Positions 52,260 through 62,939 of a DNA stretch of 64,000 nt are shown here, one piece after another. Position numbers and translations under genes: made by a program. The stretch covers positions 1 through 64,000 of the forward strand of contig CAZWJF010000004.1 of NCBI GenBank assembly GCA_964634325.1. The letters are read 5' to 3'. The stretch's first letter is position 1, and every line of letters starts with the position of its first letter. Under the pieces are notes generated by a model. That model had not been told where the DNA came from. It was given only the letters and a program-made list of their open reading frames with translations, and did no database searches. Source of the stretch: JAJXWB01 sp964634325. Lineage in GTDB: Bacteria > Pseudomonadota > Alphaproteobacteria > Rhizobiales > Beijerinckiaceae.

Positions 52260-53015
52260 ATGTCGCAACGCAAGGTCGCACTGATCACAGGCGCGTCGGC
52301 CGGCATCGGCAAAGCCTCGGCGGTGGCGCTGGCCGCCGCCGGCTGGGATGTCGTTCTGACCGGCCGCCGCAGGGAGCTTCTGGAAAGCGTGGCCGCCGAG
52401 GCCGCCAGGCGCGGCGCGAAGGCGTTGCCGGTCGCCAGCGACGTCGGCGATCCCGACTCGGTGAAGAGCCTGTTCGACGCCGTGATGGCGGAATTCGGCC
52501 ACCTGCATCTGCTGTTCAACAACGCGGGCGTCGGCGCGCCGCCGATCAACCTCGAAGACTTGACCTATGCGCAGTGGAAGGCGGTGGTCGACACCAATCT
52601 CACCGGCCCGTTTCTGTGCACGCAGCACGCGTTTCGCATCATGCGCGACCAGAATCCGATCGGCGGGCGCATCATCAACAACGGTTCGATTTCGGCGCAC
52701 GCGCCGCGCCCGAATTCGGCGCCCTACACCTCCACGAAGCACGCGATCACCGGGCTGACGAAATCGACGGCGCTCGACGGCCGCAAATACAATATCGCCT
52801 GCGGGCAGATCGACATCGGCAACGCCGACACCGACATGGGCGGCCGCATGAAGGCCGGCGTGCCGCAGGCGAACGGCCAGATTATGCCGGAAGCGGTGAT
52901 GGACCCCGAGCACGTCGCCAACGCCGTCGTGCACATGGCGAGCCTGCCGCTGGAGTCCAACGTGCTGTTCATGACGATCATGGCGACGAAGATGCCGTTC
53001 GTCGGGCGGGGGTAA
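52260..53015 (+). CDS. Short-chain dehydrogenase/reductase
   Basis: Classical SDR of 251 residues: TGASAGIG cofactor loop, NNAGVGAP, NNGSISAH with Ser, YTSTKHAITGL with Tyr and Lys, and a C-terminal substrate loop ADTDMGGRM. GACGAGACATG provides a weak ribosome site. The substrate is unknown. This is the last gene before the lower-GC islet. Confidence 0.9.
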   Translation: MSQRKVALITGASAGIGKASAVALAAAGWDVVLTGRRRELLESVAAEAARRGAKALPVASDVGDPDSVKSLFDAVMAEFGHLHLLFNNAGVGAPPINLEDLTYAQWKAVVDTNLTGPFLCTQHAFRIMRDQNPIGGRIINNGSISAHAPRPNSAPYTSTKHAITGLTKSTALDGRKYNIACGQIDIGNADTDMGGRMKAGVPQANGQIMPEAVMDPEHVANAVVHMASLPLESNVLFMTIMATKMPFVGRG

Positions 53016-53206
53016 GCGGCGGCGCTCGGCGTCTAGTTGCGCCTCAGGTCCGCAAGGCGTGGTTTCGGCCGGACGTTTCCGGCCGTTATCGACCATTCAG
53101 CGAAGTTCAAAAATTTGCTTCGTAGCGTCCGCTCGCAGAGTCTGGTCGCCAAGATCCTTCCCATCTTCGGCATGAGAACAACGCAGAATTTAGCGCAATC
53201 GAGGGA
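53016..53206. other. Non-coding left part of the lower-GC islet
   Basis: No convincing gene. A hairpin CGGCCGGA/TCCGGCCG (53066-53085) may end the SDR transcript. Further right, AT-richer sequence begins. Confidence 0.5.
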
Positions 53207-53665
53207 TCACCGACGCCTCCGCCGCGTTGCGCCTAACGCGACCGAACAGGTTGGCGCAGTAATTTCCCAACGTTCTGGTGCCCCCCGGTGCAACTGCTTC
53301 AGAGGTTTGTAGTCACGTTGAGTGTTCAACCCTAATGAGCGCTCGTCAGATTGGAAGACTTGCAAAAATAGCCCTTCGATTTCCCTGATGGCTTCTTCCC
53401 GTAGCGTGTCGGCAACCTCGTACACCGAAAAATGCGAAAAATCCTTTCCTTCGCGCCGATGCTTCAGTATCCGCCCGCGACAGCCCGCCCGCACTTCGCC
53501 GTCCGATCTCCCTACGTAGACAGCGTTCATCCAAGTCTTGCTGCCAACCTTCTTACGTTTGAAGAGCACGTAGATTCCCCTGACCGTTTTAGGCAACCCC
53601 TCCGCATTCGCGGCAGGCCAGCGGAAAGCTACGTTCTTGAAGATGACCGTATCGCTGATCGCCAT
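53207..53665 (-). CDS. GIY-YIG-like domain protein in a lower-GC islet
   Basis: Protein of 152 residues. RGIYVLFK (GIY at 30-32), NAVYVGRSDGE (YVG at 50-52 plus Arg53), GRILKHRR (Arg65) and REIEGLF with Glu line up with the GIY-YIG nuclease motifs in order. The C terminus is short and ends in an Arg run. The DNA is noticeably less GC-rich than its neighbours, by eye in the mid-50s percent. It may be a horizontally acquired nuclease or a small restriction or repair protein. No partner gene is adjacent. Confidence 0.65.
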   Translation of the reverse strand: MAISDTVIFKNVAFRWPAANAEGLPKTVRGIYVLFKRKKVGSKTWMNAVYVGRSDGEVRAGCRGRILKHRREGKDFSHFSVYEVADTLREEAIREIEGLFLQVFQSDERSLGLNTQRDYKPLKQLHRGAPERWEITAPTCSVALGATRRRRR

Positions 53666-53923
53666 AAGAACATCCTTGCTTGAACTGCACCCAGCCTAAA
53701 CGAGATCGGCTTAGCCGCAAGTGGAGGAAGTTCAGGGTCTCAGGTCATGCCGGAAATTGGCAAAATCGCTTCTCAATACTCATTCTCGTTACCGAGCCGT
53801 CAGCGGCTGCCGCTATGCTGGAAATTTTGCGCGTTGTAGCCGACGACTGCTTCCTGCCCACAGCAGCCAATCGCAATGTCTGTTTTGTTGCTCGCGCGCC
53901 CTCGCGATGGGCTAGACTGCCGC
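53666..53923. other. Gene-free stretch between the GIY-YIG-like gene and DUF1489
   Basis: About 258 bases of moderately AT-rich sequence with no credible gene on either strand. TAGACT near the right end stands five bases before the DUF1489 ATG and is a likely -10 element. Confidence 0.5.
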
Positions 53924-54361
53924 ATGCCCCTTCACCTCCTGAAACTCTGCGTCGGCGCCGAGTCCATCGCCGATCTCGAACACTGGATCGCGCAGCGCAT
54001 GGCCATCCAGCGCAAACGCGGTGAGACGCCGGAGCATGTTCACACGACGCGGATGACGCCCAAGCGTCGCGATGAATTGCTCGATGGCGGCTCGCTCTAC
54101 TGGGTCATCAAGGGGCAGGTCGCGGCGCGCGAACGTCTGCTCGACCTGCGCCCGGCTGTCGGCGCGGATGGAATCGGGCGGACCGATCTCGTGCTGAGCG
54201 GAGAGGTCGTTCCCGTCATGCCGCGCCCGTGCCGGCCTTTCCAGGGCTGGCGCTATCTCAGCGACAAGGATGCGCCGGGCGATCTCGGCCGGGCCGCCGG
54301 GCAGGTCGCCGAAATGCCGGAGGAGATGCGCCGCGAACTGCGCGATCTGGGACTGCTGTGA
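53924..54361 (+). CDS. DUF1489 family protein
   Basis: Protein of 145 residues beginning MPLHLLKLCVGAESIADLEHWIAQR; later TTRMTPKRRDELLDGGSLYWVIKG, RQ-type catalytic-looking Asp/Arg pairs, GEVVPVMPRPCRPFQGWRYL and a final MRRELRDLGLL. This is the DUF1489 pattern, common and nearly specific to alphaproteobacteria; function unknown. Transcription may start at the ATG. Confidence 0.9.
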   Translation: MPLHLLKLCVGAESIADLEHWIAQRMAIQRKRGETPEHVHTTRMTPKRRDELLDGGSLYWVIKGQVAARERLLDLRPAVGADGIGRTDLVLSGEVVPVMPRPCRPFQGWRYLSDKDAPGDLGRAAGQVAEMPEEMRRELRDLGLL

Positions 54362-54434
54362 CGGCGCCCCGCCTCTTGCGCTGGGCGCGGGCGGATACGA
54401 TGTAATGGACCCGGCCGGCAGCACGAGATTCAAA

Positions 54435-55142
54435 ATGTCCCAGCTACCCGAAAGCGCGCGCAGGACGGGCTCCGCCGTGGATGCCTTTCTGGACGAGGCG
54501 GCGCGCGTTCCCGCCCCCTCCGAGGGCAGGGGGCGCCTGATTTTCGCGCTCGACGCCACGATGAGCCGCCAGCCGACCTGGGACATGGCGCAGAGCCTGC
54601 AACAGCGCATGTTCACCGAGACTGAAGCGCTTGGCGGGCTCGACGTGCAACTCGTGTATTTTCGGGGGCTGGCCGAATGCCGCGCCTCACGGTTCGTGTC
54701 GCAGGGGGCGGGTCTTGCCGCCGTCATGTCGAAAATCGATTGCCGGGGCGGCAATACGCAGATCGAGAAAGTCCTGCGCCATGCGCGCGACGAGGCGCGC
54801 GCCGCGCGCGTGGGCGCGCTGGTCTATGTCGGCGACGCGATGGAGGAGAACGTCGACCGGCTGTGCACGCTGGCTGGAGAACTCGGCTTGCGCGGCGTGA
54901 AGGCCTTCATGTTTCACGAAGGCGGCGACGCGCAAGCGGGCGCGGCGTTCCGTGAAATCGCGCGCCTGACCGGCGGCGCCTATGCGGCGTTCGACGCAGG
55001 CGCGCCGAAACGGCTTGCGGCGCTTCTCGGCGCGGCGGCGGCCTATGCGGCGGGCGGTATTGCGGCGCTGGAGGCGCAGGCGCGCAAGGGCGACGCCGAC
55101 GCGCGCCTGATGATCGAGCAAATGCGCGGACAGAGAGGCTGA
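54435..55142 (+). CDS. Von Willebrand factor A-like protein
   Basis: Protein of 235 residues from ATG 54435 (MSQLPESARR); an ATG at 54405 is the alternative. RLIFALDATMSRQPTWDMAQ places the metal-binding DxS/T-like segment (Asp-Ala-Thr-Met-Ser) at the first strand; GNTQIEKVLRHAR and LVYVGDAMEENVDRL supply the other MIDAS-like parts. A C-terminal Ala-rich helix follows. It overlaps nothing but stands one base before a J-domain gene, a pair seen in this order of bacteria. Confidence 0.82.
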   Translation: MSQLPESARRTGSAVDAFLDEAARVPAPSEGRGRLIFALDATMSRQPTWDMAQSLQQRMFTETEALGGLDVQLVYFRGLAECRASRFVSQGAGLAAVMSKIDCRGGNTQIEKVLRHARDEARAARVGALVYVGDAMEENVDRLCTLAGELGLRGVKAFMFHEGGDAQAGAAFREIARLTGGAYAAFDAGAPKRLAALLGAAAAYAAGGIAALEAQARKGDADARLMIEQMRGQRG

Positions 55143-55143
55143 C

Positions 55144-55863
55144 GTGCCGCAAATCCTCATCGCCGTCGCGATCCTGTTTCTGGCCTATCAGGGGCTGCGC
55201 CTGTTCGCCCGCACGCCGCCGGCGGTTCTCGCGCGCTGGATTCGCGGCGCGAGCGGGGCGTCGGCGATCGGCGCGGGGCTATTGCTGTTGTTGCGCGGCA
55301 GCTTTCCGGCCGCTGCGGCCGTTGCGACGGTCGGCGCGATTATCCTCGGACGTGGTCGCTTTCCGAAGGACTGGAAATTCGGCGGATCGAAACGCTCCGG
55401 CGTCTCGCGCGTGCGTTCAGCGATGATCGAAATGGAGCTGGACCATGCGACCGGCGCGATGAGCGGCACGGTTCTCGTCGGTCCGCAGGAGGGACGTTCG
55501 CTCGATACCCTGACGCGTTCGGCCTGCGAGGCGCTCTATCGGCAATGCCAGACGGACGACCCGGACGGCGCCCGATTGCTAGAGGCTTACCTCGACCGCC
55601 GGTTTGCCGGATGGCGTCAGGCAGGACAAAGCGACGCCGACGCGCGGAGCGACGATGCGCGGGCGCGGCGCGCCCGGAACTCCGCGATGTCGGAGGATGA
55701 AGCGTATGAAATCCTCGGCCTTCGCAAAGGCGCCAGCCGGGAGGACGTATCGCGCGCGCATCGGACGCTGATGAAAAAACTGCATCCCGACCAAGGGGGG
55801 ACGACGGACCTGGCGGCTCGTGTCAACGAAGCCAAGGACGTCCTGATGCGCCGTCATATCTGA
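55144..55863 (+). CDS. Membrane-anchored J-domain (DnaJ-like) protein
   Basis: Protein of 239 residues from GTG 55144. Hydrophobic N-terminal segments (about 2-16 and 36-65) are followed by a soluble region and a C-terminal J domain with EDEAYEILGLRKGASREDVSRAHRTLMKKLHPDQGG, where HPD (His-Pro-Asp) stimulates Hsp70. The layout resembles DjlA/TIM14-like membrane co-chaperones. It follows the VWA gene by one base, so the two are probably co-expressed. Confidence 0.88.
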   Translation: MPQILIAVAILFLAYQGLRLFARTPPAVLARWIRGASGASAIGAGLLLLLRGSFPAAAAVATVGAIILGRGRFPKDWKFGGSKRSGVSRVRSAMIEMELDHATGAMSGTVLVGPQEGRSLDTLTRSACEALYRQCQTDDPDGARLLEAYLDRRFAGWRQAGQSDADARSDDARARRARNSAMSEDEAYEILGLRKGASREDVSRAHRTLMKKLHPDQGGTTDLAARVNEAKDVLMRRHI

Positions 55864-55905
55864 ACTCCACTCGACACGTAGGCAGCGTCGCGCGATCGTC
55901 GCGCG

Positions 55906-57651
55906 TCAGTTCTTCATGGTGAAACAGGCGAAGCCCGAGCGCTTCAGCTCGCGGCAGGCGCTTTCGGCCGAGGCCTCCTGCAGTCCGGCGAAGCGTGCGC
56001 GATAGAGCGTGTCCTTGCCCTTCTGGACCTTCTCGGTGAAGGCGTGCGCGCGCGCCACGGCGCGGCTGCGGTCCTTGGCGCGCGACAGGAGCTCCTTGGC
56101 CTTGGCGATGTCGTCCGTCGCGCCGATCTGAATGATCCAGCCCGAGCGAATGGTCGCGGTCGGCTCGTCGTCGGATTCGTCCTTTTTGGGCTGCGCCTTG
56201 GCGACCTGCGTATGGCCGCCGGCTTTGGCGTTGTCCTTCGCGGTTTCGGCGGGCTTACGGGTCGGCTGCGCGCCGGTCACCCAACGCAGGGTGGAAGGCG
56301 TGGTGGTGGCGAGCGCCAGAGCGCTGCGCGACGTCGAACCATCTGTGACGATCGGCGTGCGGGCTGCGCGGAGACGGATCTTCTCGACCGGCCGGTCGAC
56401 AGGCTGTTCCGTCGCCCGAACTGCGCCGGCGACGTAGGCGGGACGGGGGCGCTCGTCGGAGAGCTTCACGCGCTCTGTCGGGATCGGCGCCGGCGGAACC
56501 GAGAGCTGAAGGGCGGCGCCTTCCGACCGTTCGACGCGCGCAGGCTGCGGGCGCGGGGCGGGTTCCTCGATGCGCGCCGGAGGCGACAGGCGCATGGGCT
56601 CCATCGCCGCCACACGGACCGTCTCGCGAACCGGGGTCGGCTCCGCTTTCTGGACCGGTTTTTCGTCGTCATCCTGCCCGGCGAGGGCTACGGCCGTGCG
56701 GCGCGTCGCGCCATCGTCGATCTTGTCTTCGATGAGGGCGGCCATGCGCTGATCGCGGGCGCGGGCGGTGACGCCGCCCAGAACGACGCTCACGATATGG
56801 CGCCCCTCGCGGCGAACCGAGGTCAGGAGGTTGAAGCCGGATGCGACCGTATAACCAGTCTTGATGCCGTCCATGCCTTCGACGCGGCCGAGCAGATGGT
56901 TGTGATTGCGCATCGACTGGCCGGCGAAATTGAAGGTGCGCGTCGAGAAGTAGCGGTAGTATTTCGGGAAGCGGTCCTGGATCGCGCGGCCGAGGATCGC
57001 GAGATCCCGCGCCGTGGTGATCTGTTCCGGATTGGGCAGGCCGGACGCGTTTGCATAATGCGTGTGCGTCATGCCCAGCGCATGGGCCTTGCGCGTCATC
57101 ATCTCGGCGAAGCCGCTTTCCGTGCCGCCCACTTTTTCGGCGACGGCGACGGCGATGTCGTTGGCGGACTTGGTGACGATCGCCTTGATCGCGTCCTCGA
57201 CCTCGATTTCGGAGCCCGGACGCAGGCCGAGTTTCGAGGGCGCCTGGGCCGCGGCGTGGGCCGAGATCGGAATTTCCGAGGAGAGGCTGATCCTGCCGCT
57301 CTCGAGCTGCTCGAACAGCAGGTAGAGCGTCATGACCTTGGTCAGCGAGGCGGGATGGCGCGGCTCGTTGGCGTTCATTTCGTGCAGCACGCGGCCGCTG
57401 TTGGCGTCGATGACGATTTCGGCCGCCTTCGGGCCGCTCGCCGCGCGCGCAACGCGATGCTTCCTGATGTGCACGATGCGCCCGACGCGCCAATGCGCGC
57501 GCACATGATGATGTCTGGCGTAATGTCTATGACGGCTTCTGGCCTCGGCGGGCGCACTCGCCGCCATCATGCCGAGCGCGAGCGCCGCGCCAGCCAGAAG
57601 AAGTCCCAGACGCCTGGACACAACGCCACGCAAACCCATGCGACGCCCCAT
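55906..57651 (-). CDS. D-alanyl-D-alanine carboxypeptidase with C-terminal SPOR domain
   Basis: Penicillin-binding-protein-like peptidase of 581 residues. Basic, His-rich N-terminal segment with a signal/anchor helix (about 13-37). The S11 motifs are SLTK (102-105, nucleophile Ser), SAN (162-164) and KTG (264-266). A long Pro/Ala linker (about 340-490) leads to a SPOR domain (about 500-581, SGWIIQIGATDDIAKAKELL) that binds denuded peptidoglycan at division sites. ATG 57651 follows GGA; a TTG 51 bases upstream is possible. It trims the terminal D-Ala of peptidoglycan. Confidence 0.93.
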   Translation of the reverse strand: MGRRMGLRGVVSRRLGLLLAGAALALGMMAASAPAEARSRHRHYARHHHVRAHWRVGRIVHIRKHRVARAASGPKAAEIVIDANSGRVLHEMNANEPRHPASLTKVMTLYLLFEQLESGRISLSSEIPISAHAAAQAPSKLGLRPGSEIEVEDAIKAIVTKSANDIAVAVAEKVGGTESGFAEMMTRKAHALGMTHTHYANASGLPNPEQITTARDLAILGRAIQDRFPKYYRYFSTRTFNFAGQSMRNHNHLLGRVEGMDGIKTGYTVASGFNLLTSVRREGRHIVSVVLGGVTARARDQRMAALIEDKIDDGATRRTAVALAGQDDDEKPVQKAEPTPVRETVRVAAMEPMRLSPPARIEEPAPRPQPARVERSEGAALQLSVPPAPIPTERVKLSDERPRPAYVAGAVRATEQPVDRPVEKIRLRAARTPIVTDGSTSRSALALATTTPSTLRWVTGAQPTRKPAETAKDNAKAGGHTQVAKAQPKKDESDDEPTATIRSGWIIQIGATDDIAKAKELLSRAKDRSRAVARAHAFTEKVQKGKDTLYRARFAGLQEASAESACRELKRSGFACFTMKN

Positions 57652-57786
57652 TCCGCGTTTTCCGATGCGTCCGGCCGGATTTCCCAATCCGTTGCCGAAC
57701 AAACACAGGAGCAGACGGTAGGCGAACGGGGTTACCCTCCGGTTAAATATCGAAAATTCGAGCTATGTTGCGTCGCAATAAGATTC

Positions 57787-57814
57787 TTGACTTTTATTGT
57801 GCATCGCACATAAT
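57787..57814 (+). promoter_or_regulatory. Phasin promoter with palindromic operator in the spacer
   Basis: TTGACT (57787-57792) and CATAAT (57809-57814) are separated by 16 bases. Inside the spacer lies the palindrome TGTGC-ATC-GCACA (57798-57810), containing a TGC-N3-GCA core. A repressor bound there would block RNA polymerase. Phasin genes are commonly controlled by PhaR, which recognises TGC-rich palindromes. Confidence 0.65.
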
Positions 57815-57887
57815 CGCGCGCGTTGTCGGGACCGGATCGAGGCTCCCCCACGCGCCCGCATGGGGGCGCACATCCAAGGAAGAAACA

Positions 57888-58229
57888 ATGGCTTACGATT
57901 TCGAAGCTTTCCAGAAGTTCGGTAAAGAGCAGTTCGACGCCGCCACCGCTGCGGCCACCGAAGTCGCGAAGGGCCTCCAGGCGATCGCGACGGAAGCCGG
58001 CGACTATTCCAAGAAGTCGTTCGAAGACGGCGCCGCGTTCGTCGAGAAGCTGGTCGGCGTGAAGAAGCTCGACGAGGCGATCACGCTTCAGTCCGAATTC
58101 GCCAAGACGAGCTACGAAGGCTTCGTCGCGCAGGCGACCAAGATGGGCGAGATGTACAACGCCGTCGCCAAGACCGCTTTCAAGCCGGTGGAAGGCGCGA
58201 TCGCCAAGTTCCAGGCCGGCGCGAAGTAA
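57888..58229 (+). CDS. Phasin-family protein
   Basis: Amphipathic helical protein of 113 residues that coats polyhydroxyalkanoate granules. Residues such as FEAFQKFGKEQFDAATAAATEVAKGLQAIATEAGDYSKKSFEDGAAFVEKLVGVKKLDEAITLQSEF (given here as two parts in the sequence) show the alternating Ala, Lys, Glu pattern; the family signature around FVAQATKMGEMYNAVAKTAFKP is clear. GGAAGAAACA precedes the ATG at 57888. It is monocistronic, with a strong promoter and a terminator. Confidence 0.9.
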   Translation: MAYDFEAFQKFGKEQFDAATAAATEVAKGLQAIATEAGDYSKKSFEDGAAFVEKLVGVKKLDEAITLQSEFAKTSYEGFVAQATKMGEMYNAVAKTAFKPVEGAIAKFQAGAK

Positions 58230-58272
58230 TTCGCACACGCCATTGAAAAGGGCGGCTTCGGCCGCCATGTCG

Positions 58273-58299
58273 AAAGCCCGGCCTCGCGCCGGGCTTTTT
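58273..58299 (+). terminator. Rho-independent terminator after the phasin gene
   Basis: Stem AAAGCCCGGC with complement GCCGGGCTTT around CTCGC, followed by TT. A separate GGCGGC/GCCGCC hairpin (58251-58266) lies just before it. Confidence 0.85.
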
Positions 58300-58535
58300 G
58301 CGTTGGGCGCCGCGCCTTGCCTTCGCCGTTATGGCGAAGAAAGATCGGTGCGATAATCTGAATCGGTTCGAGGCTGCGGCGCGCGTCGCGGCGGAGGGCC
58401 TACAGAGGGAGAGAAACTGGCCTATTTGCTGCATGGAGATTGGCGTGGACGCATGCAACGCGCTTCGAGAGCGCGGAGGGCCGGGGATCGGCCGCATGGG
58501 CCGGCGCCTCAGGAATCGGGGCTGGCAGGAGAAAG

Positions 58536-58892
58536 ATGAGCGCGAGCGAAATCCGAGCTTCCACACCTACGCGCCGCGGCGGCGACGGTCCGCCGGGGTC
58601 GGGCACGCAAGTTATCGCGCGTCCGCGCACGCAGACGCGCAAACCCAGCATGTATCGCGTCCTGCTCCTCAATGACGACTACACGCCGATGGAGTTCGTC
58701 GTGACGGTGCTGGTCAAATATTTCTCCAAGAATCGCGAAGACGCCTGGCGCATCATGATGCACGTGCACCAGCAGGGCGTCGGCGAGTGCGGGATCTACA
58801 CGTACGAAGTCGCCGAGACGAAAGTCACGCAGGTGATGGACTACGCCCGCAAACACCAGCATCCGCTGCAGTGCATCATGGAAAAGAAGTGA
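58536..58892 (+). CDS. clpS: ClpA adaptor ClpS (N-recognin)
   Basis: Adaptor of 118 residues that delivers N-degron proteins to ClpAP. The core PSMYRVLLLNDDYTPMEFVVTVLVKYF and AWRIMMHVHQQGVGECGIYTYEVAETKVTQV holds the hydrophobic N-residue pocket. The Thr/Arg-rich N-terminal tail (about 1-35) is the part that ClpA engages. AGGAGAAAG precedes the ATG at 58536. It is followed by clpA after eight bases. Confidence 0.95.
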   Translation: MSASEIRASTPTRRGGDGPPGSGTQVIARPRTQTRKPSMYRVLLLNDDYTPMEFVVTVLVKYFSKNREDAWRIMMHVHQQGVGECGIYTYEVAETKVTQVMDYARKHQHPLQCIMEKK

Positions 58893-58900
58893 GGTGAGGC

Positions 58901-61378
<2,478 letters not shown>

Positions 61379-61434
61379 GTCTCGTCGAGCCGCCTTCGCC
61401 GATGCGGCGGCGGCCCGGCTCGGCGCTGACCGAG

Positions 61435-62631
61435 TTAGCGCGGACCGTCGGCGTAGGGTGAATTTCGGCCCGCGAATTTCAGGCGCGGCAAGTGAGCGCG
61501 CTGGACTGCGCGCTTGAGCTTGGCTACCGCTTTTCCAATGCTCGCGAGCGGATCGGCCCCGCGCCTCGGCGCGCCTTCGGCCTGGCGCTGCGCGGTCTGA
61601 CGATGCGCGGGGGGCTCAGCGCGGCGCGGCGGCGACGGCGGGGCCTTGTCGGTGGCGATCATCGCGGCCACGCCGCCGGCGACGCTGGGCGCCAGCCGGG
61701 ACAAATCGGCGTCGCCCGTTAAGATCGCCGGAGCAAACGGCGGCAGGGCCGCCGAGGCGAGCCGGATCGCCGGAACATCGGCCGAGGCGAGCTCGATTCG
61801 GGCTGGCGTCGCATTCTGCGTGACTTGTTGAGGCGCGATCAGCGGCGCGACGGACGCGGGCGTCCGATCCCCGCCTGAGCCGTTCGTGTGGCTGACGAGC
61901 GAGGCGGCGATCGCGCCGCAGCTGGCGAGCGCGAGCGCGACCATCGCTGCGCGGCGCCAGTAGATCGACAGGCTTCGCCGGCGCACCATCGTCGCGGCCA
62001 AGGGCTCGGGATTCGCCGGCTCGTCCTGCGGCTCGGGCCAGAACGCCTCGGCCGCCGGTCGCTCATCCCCGAAAAGCTCCTGAGACAGCCGGCTGGCCCA
62101 AACAGCGATCCCGATTTCGCGGCTCGCGAAGAAGGCGTCGGTTCTTTCGTAGAGGCTTTGTGCGAGGACAGCGCACACCTCGCCCGGCGAGGCGCCGTTT
62201 TCGAGCCGGAACTCGGCTTGCACAGGCAGGTTGAACCGCTCCGCGAGCCGCAGTCCCAGACGCCAGCCCTCGTTTCCGAGCGGCGCCTCGACGGACAGCG
62301 GTTCGTTGACCCCGAGCAGATAGGCGCGAATGAGCTCGAACTGTTCGGCGGGGTCGAGCTGAAGCGCCACGTCGCGCGCTTCGTCATGCGCCGAGACTTC
62401 GAAACGAACCGGGGCGTGCGGCGCCCGGCCCGGATCGGGGGATGCGCAAGCGGGGTCGAGCGACACGGATAGCGAGACGGCGCGGCCGCCGGACGACACC
62501 ACGATCCGGCGCGCGGGCGGCGCGCCGACCGACGCATCCCGCAACAGCGGCGGCAAAGTGAAATCCGTCGCTGCGGTCTCGTAGATCGCGCGGCACGCGG
62601 CGCGAAGGGCGTGGGGGGGCAGAATAGTCAT
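61435..62631 (-). CDS. Hypothetical single-pass membrane protein
   Basis: Protein of 398 residues; ATG 62631 is chosen because AAGGAG lies upstream and the extra 66 residues of a longer frame look non-coding. The N-terminal part (about 1-225) is soluble, with FELIRAYLLGVNEPLSVEAPLG and WRLGLRLAERFN. One membrane helix (about 238-258) follows RRRSLSIYWRR. The remainder is Ala/Pro/Arg-rich and probably periplasmic. I do not recognise the family. It is divergent from the HerA-like gene. Confidence 0.6.
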   Translation of the reverse strand: MTILPPHALRAACRAIYETAATDFTLPPLLRDASVGAPPARRIVVSSGGRAVSLSVSLDPACASPDPGRAPHAPVRFEVSAHDEARDVALQLDPAEQFELIRAYLLGVNEPLSVEAPLGNEGWRLGLRLAERFNLPVQAEFRLENGASPGEVCAVLAQSLYERTDAFFASREIGIAVWASRLSQELFGDERPAAEAFWPEPQDEPANPEPLAATMVRRRSLSIYWRRAAMVALALASCGAIAASLVSHTNGSGGDRTPASVAPLIAPQQVTQNATPARIELASADVPAIRLASAALPPFAPAILTGDADLSRLAPSVAGGVAAMIATDKAPPSPPRRAEPPAHRQTAQRQAEGAPRRGADPLASIGKAVAKLKRAVQRAHLPRLKFAGRNSPYADGPR

Positions 62632-62939
62632 GATGAAACCGACTCCTTCGACCCGACCGCCTCTCGCCGGCCGTAAACTAGATCGCCTTGCCCCTGCCGC
62701 TTTCAAACTAGCGACGCAAACGGCGCGATGAAGCGTTTGCTGCGCTGCGGGGCTGTGGATATCGGGGGAAAGTCGGCTTTTTGATCGCCGGGGATGGCGA
62801 TTTTTCCGAATTGCGCCCGCCAGAGACACGACTCGCTAACCCTGAGGAGAGGTCGGCGGTCCGTAGGCGACATCAACCCCGCTTAAATTACCTGGGATTA
62901 ATGGTGCGGCGTGAAGATCGGGCGCTCTCAGGTGCGAAC
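62632..62939. promoter_or_regulatory. Divergent intergenic region before the HerA-like gene
   Basis: About 308 bases with no credible gene. On the minus strand TTGAAA stands 18 bases before TCTAGT, a possible promoter of the membrane protein gene. On the plus side the region is AT-richer near CTTAAATTACC. Promoter positions are tentative. Confidence 0.35.

Noticed and set aside
58298..58535. Plus-strand frame before clpS (MRWAPRLAF...)
   Set aside because: It overlaps the phasin terminator and runs into clpS out of frame, with no family resemblance.
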